Shown: piece by piece, positions 40,083-51,403 of the stretch
Layout: each line of letters begins with the position of its first letter
Numbering within the stretch: the stretch's first letter is position 1
Assembly: GCA_030068145.1 (NCBI GenBank)
Contig: JAPJBO010000345.1
Location: forward strand, 62,001 to 126,000
Direction of reading: 5' to 3'
Origin: Diplonema papillatum
Taxonomy: Eukaryota > Euglenozoa > Diplonemea > Diplonemida > Diplonemidae
DNA length: 64,000 nt
Program-made: the position numbers and the translations under genes
Notes under the pieces: model-generated
The model's input: only the letters and a program-made list of their open reading frames with translations
Told to the model about the DNA's origin: nothing
Databases searched by the model: none

Positions 40083-41792
40083 ATACCGTAAACGGAAATA
40101 AGTTGGACCGGAAATATGTTGGACCGGACAAAAGTTGGACCGCGTGAAGACCAAAACAGTTGGACCATTTTGTCCGGTCCAACATATTTCCGCCCAGGCA
40201 CGTTTTCACTTAGGCGCAGAGAAGTAGCTTCATATACCCAATGTTAACCCCATACAACATCCAAAAAAAAAAAAAAAACTATAGTTATAGCCAGCGGCCG
40301 GTGGTGTCGTGGGGGGGCGGCGGTAGTGGGTGGTCATGTGGTGGGAGGTCGTGGAGGTAGTGCAGTGGGTGGGTGGTGCGGGGGGCAGTGGTGTGTGGGC
40401 AGTGCAGTGGGTGGGGATGATGCTACAGTACGACCTCTGGATCATGGGTCTAGCAACGTACACCCTCAATTTTGGGCAATACTGGCCCAATAGCTTGGCA
40501 AATTTTCCGCGCCTGCGGCGCTGGCATTTTTGGCTTGTGTAATACACATGTTTCGTGTCGTGTTGCCAAGAAGACTGCTGCTCTCTGTGGTGGGCAGTAG
40601 TGACAACCACAAAGAGGAGCACCCTGCAGAGTGCATAAGTGCGCACTTGACTCGCATCAACTTTGCCGCAGTCCCTGTGGACTACAAAGCGGCAATATCA
40701 ATTTTTCCGCGCCTGCGGCGCTGGTCTTGACGTGTGTAGTGTTAGCCGCCCTGCTGTCGCAGAAAACCGCTAAGCGGCACTCGCCTTCTTCGCATGGTTC
40801 TTTTGCTTCCCGAAGGACAGCCTCTGTGGTGGACAGTAGCGACAACTATAAGTTAGCTCACATCAAAGTTGCCACAGTCTCTGTGGGCTACAAAGCGGTT
40901 AGCAATTCTTGCTGTGTTGCTACCTTCCATGAGCAAAACCCACCTGCACGCGCCGCATTTTGTCCGAACACCCCCCAACACAGTGTCAGTCTGAGCTCCA
41001 CACACACAAAGTGCCCCGAGGACCCTGAAAAGCGCTCTGTACAACATTTGGTAGGATTTTACGTGGGGCCCAGAGCCCAAGCTACTTCCCTGCTTAGGCG
41101 GGGTTGAAAAAAAAAATCCATGTCAAACGGTCCGGAGGACGACAGGTAAGCACAGATGGAAGAATCCGGGCGCTTCATTCGGCGCTGTGCCGAGCGTTTA
41201 CGCGACCACGAGGTGCGGAAACGTCTATCAGAAGTAACGCCACCGAGCTGTATGCGCGCACAGACTTTCACAAAACTACGAAAGTTACATGGCACAACTG
41301 ACTTGTTGCAGGCCATCGTACGCCGAGGCATCATGCCCTACGGTACGAAGGTCAAATGTAGAGTGCCCGGGTGTGACGAAACAGCTACATCAGACCACGT
41401 CCTGACGATAAACGACGACACCCACCTCCGCCACTATCCTGACTCAGCCGACCTACGCAACACAAGCAGCTCCACCCTTCAGTGTCAGCCAACCTCGATC
41501 CACTTAGTTTTCACTCTACATTTTTGCGTTTGCACTCTACCAAAGCAAAGGGGCAGACGGATGGGACACTGCGGGTTGTGCCGCGCAGTGTTCTAGAACT
41601 CCTGGCGGCGGGCTCACGCGCGACTTGCAAACTAAGGAAGTGAAGCCAGTGTTGGTCAGTGGTCAGCCGCGAAATTTCACTAAGTGCACAGGACCCCCCG
41701 AAATAGTTGGACCGGACAAAAGCTGGACCGCGAGAGCCCGAAATAGGTGAGTTGGACCATTTTGTCCGGTCCAACTTATTTCCGTTTACGGT
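40083..41792. mobile_element. Fold-back element FB1, 1.7 kb, in the minisatellite
   Basis: Terminal inverted repeats of 30 bp are perfect: CATACCGTAAACGGAAATAA begins the left end and TTATTTCCGTTTACGGTATG ends the right. Each end contains its own smaller hairpin of about 85-90 bp (40109-40192 and 41697-41788) built from GTTGGACCGGACAAAA and its complement. The flanks on both sides are the same 20-bp minisatellite. A TA target duplication is possible. Inside lie two diverged copies of a 200-bp segment beginning TTTTCCGCGCCTGCGGCGCTGG (40503 and 40707). A plus-strand frame at 41156-41596 ends with CRVPGCDETATSDHVL, a Cys/His pattern, but no transposase was recognised. Confidence 0.8.
41156..41596 (+). 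CDS. Small ORF inside FB1 with Cys/His motif, doubtful
   Basis: The frame has 146 residues from an ATG. Its first part is basic and helical (RRCAERLRDHEVRKRL). KCRVPGCDETATSDHVL resembles the C-x4-C...H finger at the end of LINE reverse transcriptases, so it may be a captured LINE tail. Nothing else supports translation. Confidence 0.3.
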   Translation: MEESGRFIRRCAERLRDHEVRKRLSEVTPPSCMRAQTFTKLRKLHGTTDLLQAIVRRGIMPYGTKVKCRVPGCDETATSDHVLTINDDTHLRHYPDSADLRNTSSSTLQCQPTSIHLVFTLHFCVCTLPKQRGRRMGHCGLCRAVF

Positions 41793-42100
41793 ATGTGTAA
41801 GGTATGTAGCATATGTGTAAGGTATGTAGCATATGTGTAAGGTATGTAGCATATGTGTAAGGTACGTAGCATATGTGTAAGGTATGTAGCATATGTGTAA
41901 GGTATGTAGCATATGTGTAAGGTATGTAGCATATGTGTAAGGTATGTAGCATATGTGTAAGGTATGTAGCATATGTGTGAGGTATGTAGCGATTGTGTGA
42001 TGTATGTAGAGGTGTAAGGTATGTAATGATTGTGTGAGGTGTGTAGCGATTTTGTGTGAGGTAGTTGTGCGGTTGCGTGAGGGTATACAGCGGGTGTGAG
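41793..42100. repeat. 20-bp minisatellite, right part
   Basis: The same unit as 39541-40082 continues directly after the right end of FB1 for about 9 regular copies and then decays into diverged GTGTGAGGTATGTAG units. Confidence 0.95.
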
Positions 42101-42888
42101 GTATGTCGACCGAGAGAGGGAGTATCAGCCAGCAGGGTACGTTTCGAGAGAATGCTTGAAATTGCAGTTTCTCTGGAAGGCGGACTCTGCCACGTTGACG
42201 AGCGGAATGGTGTACGACTATTTTCTAAACAAACAACAGGCCGAGCGGTTGTGCTCGCGCTGCGAAGCACACCGAAAGAAAAAGCAAGAAGATTCTAAGC
42301 ATAACAAATGAATGGCTGAAAGGGGGAGCTGGCCACAGAGCAAACCGTCGGTGGCATGTTGTTTGTACAGCACGCTTGCGTGTTTCGATTTGACTAGGAA
42401 GCGTCAGGGCTCACGTTTCGCGGCTTCAATTATCTGTACATGCGAAATGAATACGAGACAGCAGTCGAAGCCATTGATCGACTCTTTCGAGCTGATGGTT
42501 TGAGTTTTGGATGTGAAGCCTCCGCGCAAAGACTAGGACACTGGCAGCAAACAACCCTAACATATGTGCCCCCTGTATGGCTTCAAGACCGAGCACGCAA
42601 CTGGCACACAATCAGCCAATTGTTTTTTGCACAGAGACTCTGGTCCAAAGAGCGACAGACTGATGTATTTTAGGCCGTCAGCAACGTGTTCCGGAATTTA
42701 GCTGTCGCGTATGCCTGGTGGGACTTCTGATATCGCAGGGTCAAGCTTGCTTCTTTGGAATTCAAGCGAACCCGCCCAGTACATACCTTTTTCTTGTGAC
42801 AGCTTGGTAAGCAGCGGATCCGAACAAACGTGAGATAGGTAGGCTCAGGGCTGCGGTGTTTGTTCCGTTGTAGAAGAAAATGCGACCT
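42101..42888. other. No gene recognised
   Basis: Only short frames without domains were found. Confidence 0.5.
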
Positions 42889-42925
42889 TTTGGTCTTACC
42901 CACAACAGTGAATAATGAAGTTTGA

Positions 42926-42998
42926 TAGAGAGAGACGAGTTATAGTGCAGGGACCATCTCTCCGAGGAGTATCCGGTCGCCCCACTGCTGTCCCGTAC
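42926..42998 (-). mobile_element. LINE-A fragment, 3' 75 bp only
   Basis: ACGAGTTATAGTGCAGGGAC and GAGGAGTATCCGGTCGCCCC match the LINE-A 3' UTR and its (GA)n tail. It is an extreme 5' truncation. Confidence 0.85.
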
Positions 42999-43143
42999 TA
43001 GCTGACCAGCCAGCAACACGATACCTTGCGAGCTGGCGACAGGGAAAGGCCGAGGGCTGCTGGTAGCTTTGTTTTGCTGCTGCGTTGTTTTGTTGTTCTT
43101 AGCGGCGGCCCTTTTCTGTCTGGGAATCGACCTTTCCGCGAAG

Positions 43144-43254
43144 CACAGGGCACAGGGCACAGGGCACAGGGCACAGGGCACAGGGCACAGGGCACAGGGC
43201 ACAGGGCACAGGGCACAGGGCACAGGGCACAGGGCACAGGGCACAGGGCACAGG
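43144..43254. repeat. (GGCACAG)n minisatellite
   Basis: About 16 perfect units of 7 bp. Confidence 0.98.
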
Positions 43255-43478
43255 ACAGGGCACCGTGTCGCGTGGCGGATAAACGGGTCCGGCGACGTGC
43301 GACCATCCCCTGTCTTGCAGGGGCAGGTAAAGACCCCAGCAGTAGTGCTACAAGATGTTTGGCTCGCACGAAGGCTGCCCTCAGCAGGGTTGTCATCGAT
43401 GTGACTTTGACGAACTACCTGAAAGCAGCGACTGCTGGGAGAGTTCGCCGCCCAGGGGGATACCCTCGCCATGATGAA

Positions 43479-44211
43479 GGAGAGAGAGAGAGACGAGTTA
43501 GAGCGCAGGAACCATCTCTCCGAGGAGTATCCGGTCGCCCCACTACTACCCCGTACTACTACGGCGGGCGTAAGTCGTTGAGCCGTGGGCGCGGAGCGAG
43601 CCGTGGCCCAGTCAAAGATAATTGTTGCACCGATGGTGGCGCAGCCGGGGGCGTTCTGACTGGGGCAGGCGTGTGTTGACACGTGTTGTTTCGCGGGCTC
43701 TCCTCCTTTTGGCAATAGCCCGCCGTATGGCGGCGGCTAGCATCTTGACAGAGAATCTCAACTCCCACTGAACAAAGGATACGTCGTGCGGATATTCAGG
43801 CACGGCATCGTTCCAGCTGTTACGGGCGCAAATTGTTTCCAGCTTGCCCAACATCCACTCGGTCTTCCGTCCAGCCGCAAAGCGTGGGCGGTGTGTACAA
43901 CCCGGCATAGCCGGCGCACCAAAACAGCGGAGGGAACAGACCCCCTGCCGCCATTTCCCAGGGAAGGAGGCGACTCCTGAGTCGGCGCAGCACAGGTCGT
44001 TGATGGCTCGCATAAGGTACCCAATTTGCAGCCCTTTCTTGGCGAAAGTTCTCCCCGGGAGCTTCGAACGCGTAAATGCCTCAAAATCAAGCGCGAGTTC
44101 CACGCCTGTCGTCGGGAGAGCTGGAGCTGACCCACGATAGACTCCGCAGCCAGAAGACCACAGTCACTGCGAAGCGGGTTCCGATGTTGGTCGTAGGCAA
44201 CTTACGACTGA
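43479..44211 (-). mobile_element. LINE-A fragment, 5'-truncated, 0.73 kb
   Basis: It matches LINE-A from the (GA)n tail to position 7034 of the full copy. Homology ends sharply at ACTTACGACTG. It carries the last ~160 codons of ORF2 (43612-44103, for example KTEWMLGKLETICARNSW). Few differences from LINE-A suggest recent insertion. One small deletion in the UTR removes a DNA stretch present in the full copy. Confidence 0.9.
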
Positions 44212-44791
44212 AGAACAAAATGCAGGACCAGCTGTCCGCGCAGGCTTTTTTGTCGCCATCCGCTAACTCGTCGCGGTCACTCAAGCTGGTCCAGCCTCGC
44301 CAAAACGACGGGCTACCGGCGTTGCTGACGTGGTGCCGTATTTCCGAGACGGCAGCGTCGATTCCCGCCATGCACTGCTAAGCGCCAAGCACCATCTGGG
44401 AGATAACTGTATCCGTCGGCCCCCTCTTTAGCGGTCTTGATACTTTTCAGAGGGTGCGGTTGAAGCTTCCGTGACATTTCTTGCAACCGCGCTCTTTTTG
44501 CATTCAAAAGTCTTCCGTGTGGCATACACACGGTGGTCGGCAGCAGCTCCGGACAGGATGTCTGTCGAGCTGTCGAGTCCTAAACTGGTTGGTGCCAAGG
44601 GCTTTATTGACCACCCTGGCCTAGGGGTGGCCAGATACCCACACGGTATAGGTAAGTCTTCCGCTGAGTTGTTCCAAAATACGTGTGGATATCAGAATAA
44701 AAATTAACACCCCCTTGAATCCATAATAGAAGTTTGATAGAAGTTGTGTAGACTCCTAGTAGGTACAGCCTTTCGAACCTTCTTGCTTCAT

Positions 44792-47700
44792 TCATTCCGT
44801 AGCTCGCTGTCGTCCTTGGCTAGGTACCAGGAAGTCAAGACTTGAAGAGTAGTCAGAAGTATTGGATACCATGCTCTTCGGCACCGAGCGTCCAACGTGT
44901 GACGGGTCGTAGGTAGACGAAGGAGGCGCACGTTGCGCGGGAGTACTAGCGGCGTGGAAAGCACTACCAGCAGACACGTGACTTGCTTGTCTCTGGGCGG
45001 TTGCCACCGAGTCGCGGTTGGTCGACTGGCGCACTGACGTCGGATTATCGCCCGCCCTTTCATCTCGGATTGAGGAGCCGTGGCTTCTTTTAGAGACTTG
45101 TGACGCAGGTTGATGGACAGCGTACTCCGGCCTTGAACCGTAGGCTGAGGGCATCGGCACCGACGGCTCCTGTACCTGAATAAAACTTTGCATTGATTCA
45201 GCTTGGCTGTGGTGCTGTGTCGGGACACGCGAGTGGACAGACCCTTGAGCTGACCCCGGTTTCGAGTGCGGCGACGTGACTTCCGCAGCGGGCGACCCCG
45301 GATGTGATCCGCGTCCGGAGACGTGCTCACGGCTGGCGCTCACTACTGATGTGTCTTGACCCAGTGGTGACCGGAACGAATGCTGCATTGATGCCTGCGA
45401 GCCTCCAGCTTCGTCCACAGCTGACTGTGACGGGCCTCGTGCGGAATGCATCGAAGACGCTGAGAATGGTGCGGCTCGTTGCGACGGTCGAGATGCGTGC
45501 GAAAGGTGTGAAGCGTGTAAAGGAGGGTCCCTGGCCCCATGAGACAGCATTGAACGCTCGTCACGCACGGACTGTTTATCGGCTGCTGATCGCATGTGTT
45601 CTGTGGCGGGGTCACGTGCGGAGTACATCGAATCTGCTTTTGAAGCATACGGCGCGACAAACGTCGAATCCCTCTGTGATACTTGCGACGCTTGCAGAGC
45701 CGCGGAGCCGTGTCCGGACTCAGCATGGGATAATCGCGACGCGTGCAGCGACGGTTCTTGCGGCCTCGACCCGTAGACAGGTGGCGCACGTTCTTGTGCC
45801 GAGTTTCGGACCGCCGAGCTTCGGGGAGAGTCACGAGCAGAGCCGGCCTTTGAACCCGACTTTGGCGACTCTTCTTGCACGTCTTGCGCGTGGGTGGATG
45901 CCTCATATTCGGAACCCCCTTGGGCTTGGCCTTGGCCTTGCCTGCCGACGGATCCATGCTGCGCATTGTACGGCACCTCCGCACCACCGACTTGTGAATA
46001 CTGCTTCGCCATTGCAGTGTCGTGCGGTTGGAGCGCCGTCTGAGAGTCGTACCCGCGGACCGTACCTGCCTTTGTAGAACCTCTGCCGGATTCTTGTTGC
46101 ACGAGAGCGCGCGCAGAGCTTTGCGCGGATAGCGGTTGGGCCTGCGAGTGTCTTCGCGTAAAGTCGTCCTGTTGAAGATCGTGGGCAGACTGTCGCATTG
46201 ATTCTTGCAGGCCGGCTTGCGAGGGTGTGTGGGGAGACCTGTGTACTGAGTCGCGCTGTGCCAAAGACTCGTATTGCGAATGCCTCTGCTCATAAGTTGA
46301 CTCATGCACAGAGCCCGCGAGGGGAGCAACTTGCGATGAATGCCGCGAGGGGGGCCCTTCGTGGTCTGATTCATGTCGAGATTCTCGGGCAGAAGCGGGG
46401 TGTGAAGTGAGTCTTGAAGCTCCTTGTGATATCTCGTGGGCAGTGTGTCCGTGTGCAGAGGGGTAGTCCGACTCGTGATGTGATGGCCGGCCTTTATCGT
46501 ATTCAGAAGGGTACTGCTCCCGAACAGAGCCAACACGAGATGTGTGTCTCGACGGTGCCTGCGAAGCCTCGTGTTCCGAAGCATAAGCAGAGCCATGGCG
46601 AGACGGCTCTCGTACGGAGCCAACACGAGACGTGTGCCGAGACTGTGCTTGAGGTTGTTCATGTTCAGATGCACGAACTGACTGGCGCAATGGCTCATGG
46701 AGAGATTCTGCGTGTGATGTGTGCCTAGAAGGTGCATGCGCCGATTGACCGTGTCCATACTCTGATGCATGCGCCGATTGACCGTGTCCGTACTCTGATG
46801 CATGCGCCGATTGACCGTGTTCGTACTCTGATGCATGCGCCGATTGACCGTGTCCGTACTCTGATGCATGCGCCAGTGATTCGGGGCGAGCCTGCTCTCG
46901 GGAAGAACCAGCTCGAGATGTATGTCTAGATGGTGCCTGCTGAGCCTCGTGCTCCGAGGCGTAGGCTGATTCATGGCGCGACGGCTCACGCACAGACCCA
47001 ACACGGGATGCGTGAGAAGGTTCCTGCTCTGATACATGTACCGATTCACGGTGAGATGGGTCTCCCACGCGAGACGATTGTCTTGATGCTGCTTGAGAAG
47101 GTTCATGCTCAGCTGCGTGAAGCGACTCGTGGTGTGATTGCTCGCGAACAGAGCCAGCATGAGATGCGTGTCGAGATGGACCGTGCGACGTATGAAGTGC
47201 CTGCTGCGCCTCAGAAGCCCTTTCTCGGACGGAACCAACGTGGGAAGTGTGCCGAGATGGAGGTTGCTCACTGTCCTGCGAGAGGATCTGCGGCACTTCA
47301 TGAACGGACGTCGGGTGTTGCTGTGACGGGTCTTGCGAGTAGTGGGTCTCCGGTGCTTCACGTTGAGACGGTGCGCGAGACGATTGCTTCGACATGGACG
47401 ACAAACCCCTCCCCACGTCGACAGCCTCCTGCGGAATTGTATTCAATCTCTCTTGACGACCCTGACTTTGCTGATCGTACGAGTCCTTGTGCGACGTATC
47501 TTGCAGTGAGCTGTCGTCGATATGGAACTCGGAATGTTGGAAGATGCCCGAGATCGAAACACGCCTGGCGTCCTTGCTCAACGACGGAAAGTCAGCCGGC
47601 CCCGTCGATCGGAGGGCGGAAGCAGGAAAGTCTCTCGTCGGCGTGCCTCCTGCCTGCGAGCGCATGGACGCTGCAATCGGGCTACCCTGCAGCGACGCGT

Positions 47701-50700
47701 GTGGAGCTCCTGGAATAGCTGGCGAACCCACTTTCGTGAGGGCAGTCATGCCCGATGGTTGCGGTTCCACTTGTCTCGTCTCGCTTTCGTGAAAGTCGAG
47801 GTTGCGATCCAGCTGGGTTTGCATCAAGGACTCAGGGGCGGCATGAATGGCGTCACCCTGCGTCCTGATCGAGACCATTGACCACTCACCTCCGGGAACC
47901 TGAGGAGGTGCACTGAGGTGCTGCGCAGGTTCGTCCATGCCTGGTGATGGTGGGCGTGAGCGGCTTGCACGCGATTGATCGTGCAACGATTGCAACGCGA
48001 TTGAAGGTGGCTGCGAGTTTTCAGCCTGCCTCAGCGAGCGGACCTGCGATGGAAGCATGGACCCCATTTCGGAAACCGGTGGCTCGTGCAGCATCATCGA
48101 CTGCTTCAATTTCGGCTGAGCATCACCGCCGCCTTGGCTTGAATCCGAGTCGTGCCCTTCCTTGTGGTACGTTGACTGGCTACCATATTCCTGCGGATAC
48201 TGCTCCTGCTGTTGCAACTCGAGCTGCGACTGGCGAGCGCTCTGCGCCCGCGACACTCGGCTCGGCATGTGCGACGGCTGTGTTGAGTCATGGCGCGAAG
48301 GTTGGTCATCATAAAGCGCGTCTTCGCGAGCGGTCGGCGCACGTTGCGATTCCCCTGCTGATCTCTGCGCCGAATGGTGCTGCGAAGGGTGCCCTGACTC
48401 GTGCACAGAGCCCCTAGACCGCTGCGCTGACTCATGGACTGACCCATCATAGTCTGTCGCCAGTCTTTGAGCCGTGTGAGCTGAGTGCTGAGATGGATGT
48501 GCAGATTCGTGAACCGAGCCTTCTGCCGGCTGTCGCTGCGATGTTTGCACTGAGTGATGTTGCGATGGGTGCACGGAATCACGCGCGGAGCCTCTTTGCG
48601 ACGGGTGCACGGATTCGTGGACAGAGCCTTCGTTCTCAAGAGCTTGTCGCTGCGAGGTGTGGGCAGAGTAGTGCTGCGACGGGTGCGCTGACTCATGAAC
48701 AGATCCTGGCTGCGATGCATGGACCGAATCATGCTGTCGTTTGGACGTATGCGCGGAGTATTGCTGCGAGGGTTCACCGGATTCGTGAACAGTGCCTCTT
48801 TGTGATGGATGAACAGATTCGTGGACAGATGGGTGCACGGATTCGTGGACTGAGCCTTCGTTCTCAAGAGCTTGTCGCTGCGAGGTGTGGGCAGAGTAGT
48901 GCTGCGACGGGTGCGCTGACTCGTGAACAGACCCTGACTGCGATGCATGGACCGAATCATGCTGTCGTTTGGACGTATGCGCGGAGTATTGCTGCGAGGG
49001 TTCACCGGATTCGTGAACAGTGCCTCTTTGTGATGGATGAACAGATTCGTGGACAGATGGGTGCACGGATTCGTGGACTGAGCCTTCGTTCTCAAGAGCT
49101 TGTCGCTGCGAGGTGTGGGCAGAGTAGTGCTGCGACGGGTGTGCTGACTCGTGAACAGACCCTGGCTGCGATGCATGGACCGATTCGTGCTGTCGTTGAG
49201 ACGTGTGTGCGGAGTATTGCTGCGAGGGTTCGCCAAATTCGTGAACAGTGCCTCTCTGTGACGGATGAATAGACTCGTGGACGGATCCTCTTTGTGACTG
49301 AAGAGCAGATTCGTGGTAAGAGCCTCGTTGAGACGGTTGGCCAGATTCATGAACGGATTCTTCAAAAGGCGCGGGTTCTCGTTGCGAAGTGTGAGCAGAA
49401 TAATGCTGTGAAGGACGAGGTGACTCGGAAGCGGAACCTCTTTCATGCACAGAGTCGTGAACTGTAGGCTGCCTGGCAGATGAGTGCGTCGAGTAGTGCT
49501 GTTGCTGTGCTGACTCATGAACGGATGGCTGCTTTTGAGATTGGGTCGAGTACTGCTGAGACGGGTGAGCAGACTCGTGGACTGAACCTCGCACAGACTC
49601 TCCTTCTCGGAGACTGGTGGATGAAGGCTGAAATTGAGCGGAGAGATGTTGCGAAGGTTGCACGGAAGAGTGCAGATGGTGCGATCGATAGGCTGAACCT
49701 TGCGCTCTGCTATCCTGGTTTGAAAGCTGTTGCTGAGAGAAGTGCGAGCCGTCACGTTCCACTGGCGAGCCAGAGTCATGGCGGGACGATCGTTGAAGCT
49801 GAGAAGGCTGATGCACAGCACTGTGGACTGACCCTCCCTGCCGCGATGGGTGGTCGGACTGCATTGATTCGTGCCGAGACATACGCGACGGCTGCTTCGA
49901 GACCCGCGTCTCGCGGAAAGAAGCAACCGACGGCTTTGGTGCCTGAAGGTCGCCATTGAGGGACGCACCGGCACCGTCTAGGTCCTGCTCGCGACCAGTT
50001 CTATAATTATTCAGCTCGTCACCCAGTGAGCGCACTGTGTGCCTCAACTCGTCGTTCTCTGCTAACAGCTCCGCATTTCTTACCGCGAGGTCGTCATTGT
50101 CCGCTAGCAGCTCCTTTACCTCATTCTCCTTTGCCCGCAGCTTCTCCGTCAATTCCCGGGTCAAATCGTTGGCACCGGACACATGCGACGTGTCCTGCAA
50201 CGTCTTGATCACATCCTTGTATTCGCTCAGCTGCGACCTGCCAAAAGAAGTTGAAGAATTGCCATCTGCCGGATGCCAGCAACAATCATGCATTCTGATA
50301 TATGGGTTAACACAAACTACACGCAAGACAAGATTATCGCCTTTGAGACAGGTACTCTGCTTCTTCTCCTTCGAAGTCGGTTCAACAGGAAGGACAAAAA
50401 TACGTGCCATGTTCCGCCTGTACGTACTTCGAAGGAGATTTAGTTGTGTGCGGGGATACAGCACATTTCCAATTACTCCGATGGACCAGTCCAGTTATTA
50501 CGCTCAATTACCTCGTGCGCGAAGAACATACCGGGTGCGCTCGAGGTCTGCGTTCTTGACGGCGCGTTCGTGCTCTAGCTCTGCACGAAGCTGAGAGATT
50601 TCGGCCTGGTTCGAAGCCTCCTGCGACGTCGAGTTGAGGTGGCTGACGACCCTTTGCAACTCCCTCGTCTGCTCGACGAGCTGCGACTGGAAAGCGTCGG

Positions 50701-51403
50701 CTTCCCTCCTCCTCTCTTCCCGCTCCTGCTGCAGCATGACACCCAGCCCCTCTTGGTCATCGTCAGTGCCAGGCCGTCCCATCGCACCCGAGGCCGTGGG
50801 GCTGACACTGCCAGAGGTTGACCGCAACTCGCCAGCAATCAGCGGTCGCTTCTCGCGGATGAGGCTGATTTCTTTTATCTTCAAGCCTGCCGCTCTCAGG
50901 TCGTCGTCGGTGCACCGCAGCAGGTCAGTGATGCTCGAAATACTCTCACGCTCCAGCTGTGCGATAATCCTGTCGGGCGAAATACCGTAGGAGACCAGCT
51001 TCCGCAGAGCGAACAACAGAGAGCCGGGGTCACCCATCATCAAACGGCTCACCGCGACAATCGCGAGTGAGGCAACAATCATCCCAGCTCGCAACCCAGG
51101 TCGTCTCCTTCGCCTTCCGTTCGTCGTTAGGCTATCGCCGAATCCAATAAGCGGTGACAACACGCCGGAACCCATCCTTAGTTCAACAGGCTGAGGTGCC
51201 TGGTAGACTGGGCCTGACTGCATTCTGCTGTTCGCGTAGTGTGAGTATTCGGGCTCAGTTTGGTACCGGTCGGGTTCTCGTTGAAAGATCGAATCATCTT
51301 GTCCAGGCGTCGGCGTCTGGTTGCGCGGTCGTTGCGGTGAGATGAGGCGAAGGTGCGACCAGTCTGCCTCGCCGTTTCCCCCGCCATGTGCCGGCGTCGG
51401 CAT
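44792..51403 (-). CDS. Giant Ser/His/Gln-rich repeat protein with membrane segment, SAM-like and coiled-coil domains
   Basis: I predict two exons, 51403-50532 and 50237-44792, joined by a 294-nt intron (CCG|GTATGT ... TTTTGGCAG|GTC). Both frames then fuse exactly to about 2105 residues. The start is the ATG at 51403 (MPTPAHGGG). Features in order: a polar N-terminus; one hydrophobic segment (GMIVASLAIVAVSRLMMG, about 105-125); a SAM-like helical motif (ISSITDLLRCTDDDLRAAGL, about 160-200); a coiled coil (LQQEREERRREADAFQSQLV) that continues across the splice into exon 2 (ELTEKLRAKENEVKELLADN). About 1,600 residues of HESxxPSQxxSVHES-type repeats follow, including three near-identical 76-residue blocks (about 48.6-49.3 kb). 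No function is assigned. Long open frames on the other strand and frame here are by-products of the repeat. Confidence 0.8.
48628..49311 (-). repeat. 228-bp tandem repeat within the coding sequence
   Basis: Three blocks start with CTTCGTTCTCAAGAGC at 48628, 48856 and 49084 on the plus strand. They are almost identical, which implies recent duplication or gene conversion; the reading frame is kept. Confidence 0.9.
50238..50531 (-). other. Intron of the Ser/His-rich gene
   Basis: The donor CCCG|GTATGT and acceptor CTTCTTTTGGCAG|GT are both strong. Removing the 294 nt keeps the coiled-coil frame (LERTR then SQLSEYKDVI). The intron has stops in the flanking frame of exon 1. Confidence 0.85.

Larger units (their letters stand above)
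42889..44766. mobile_element. T1-related element, copy 2, with nested LINE-A fragments
   Basis: The left end (42889-42930, CTTTTGGTCTTACCCACAAC then GAAGTTTGATAG) matches the left end of T1. The right end (44580-44766, GTTGTTCCAAAATACGTGTG, then AATAAAAATTAACACCCCC and AGAAGTTTGATAGAAGTTG) matches its right end in the same orientation. The T1 coding region is not found between them. The interior holds two LINE-A fragments and a 7-bp minisatellite. It is probably a non-autonomous relative that collected later insertions. Confidence 0.55.

Noticed and set aside
39194-40209. Three overlapping 230-335-residue frames of YATYLTHMLHT type
   Set aside because: They are translations of the 20-bp minisatellite in all three minus-strand frames.
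40806-40862. tRNA-like or snRNA gene in the duplicated segment of FB1
   Set aside because: No cloverleaf or box pattern could be traced by eye.
39541-42100. Regular 20-bp repeats as a CRISPR array
   Set aside because: Units are head-to-tail without unique spacers, and the genome is eukaryotic.
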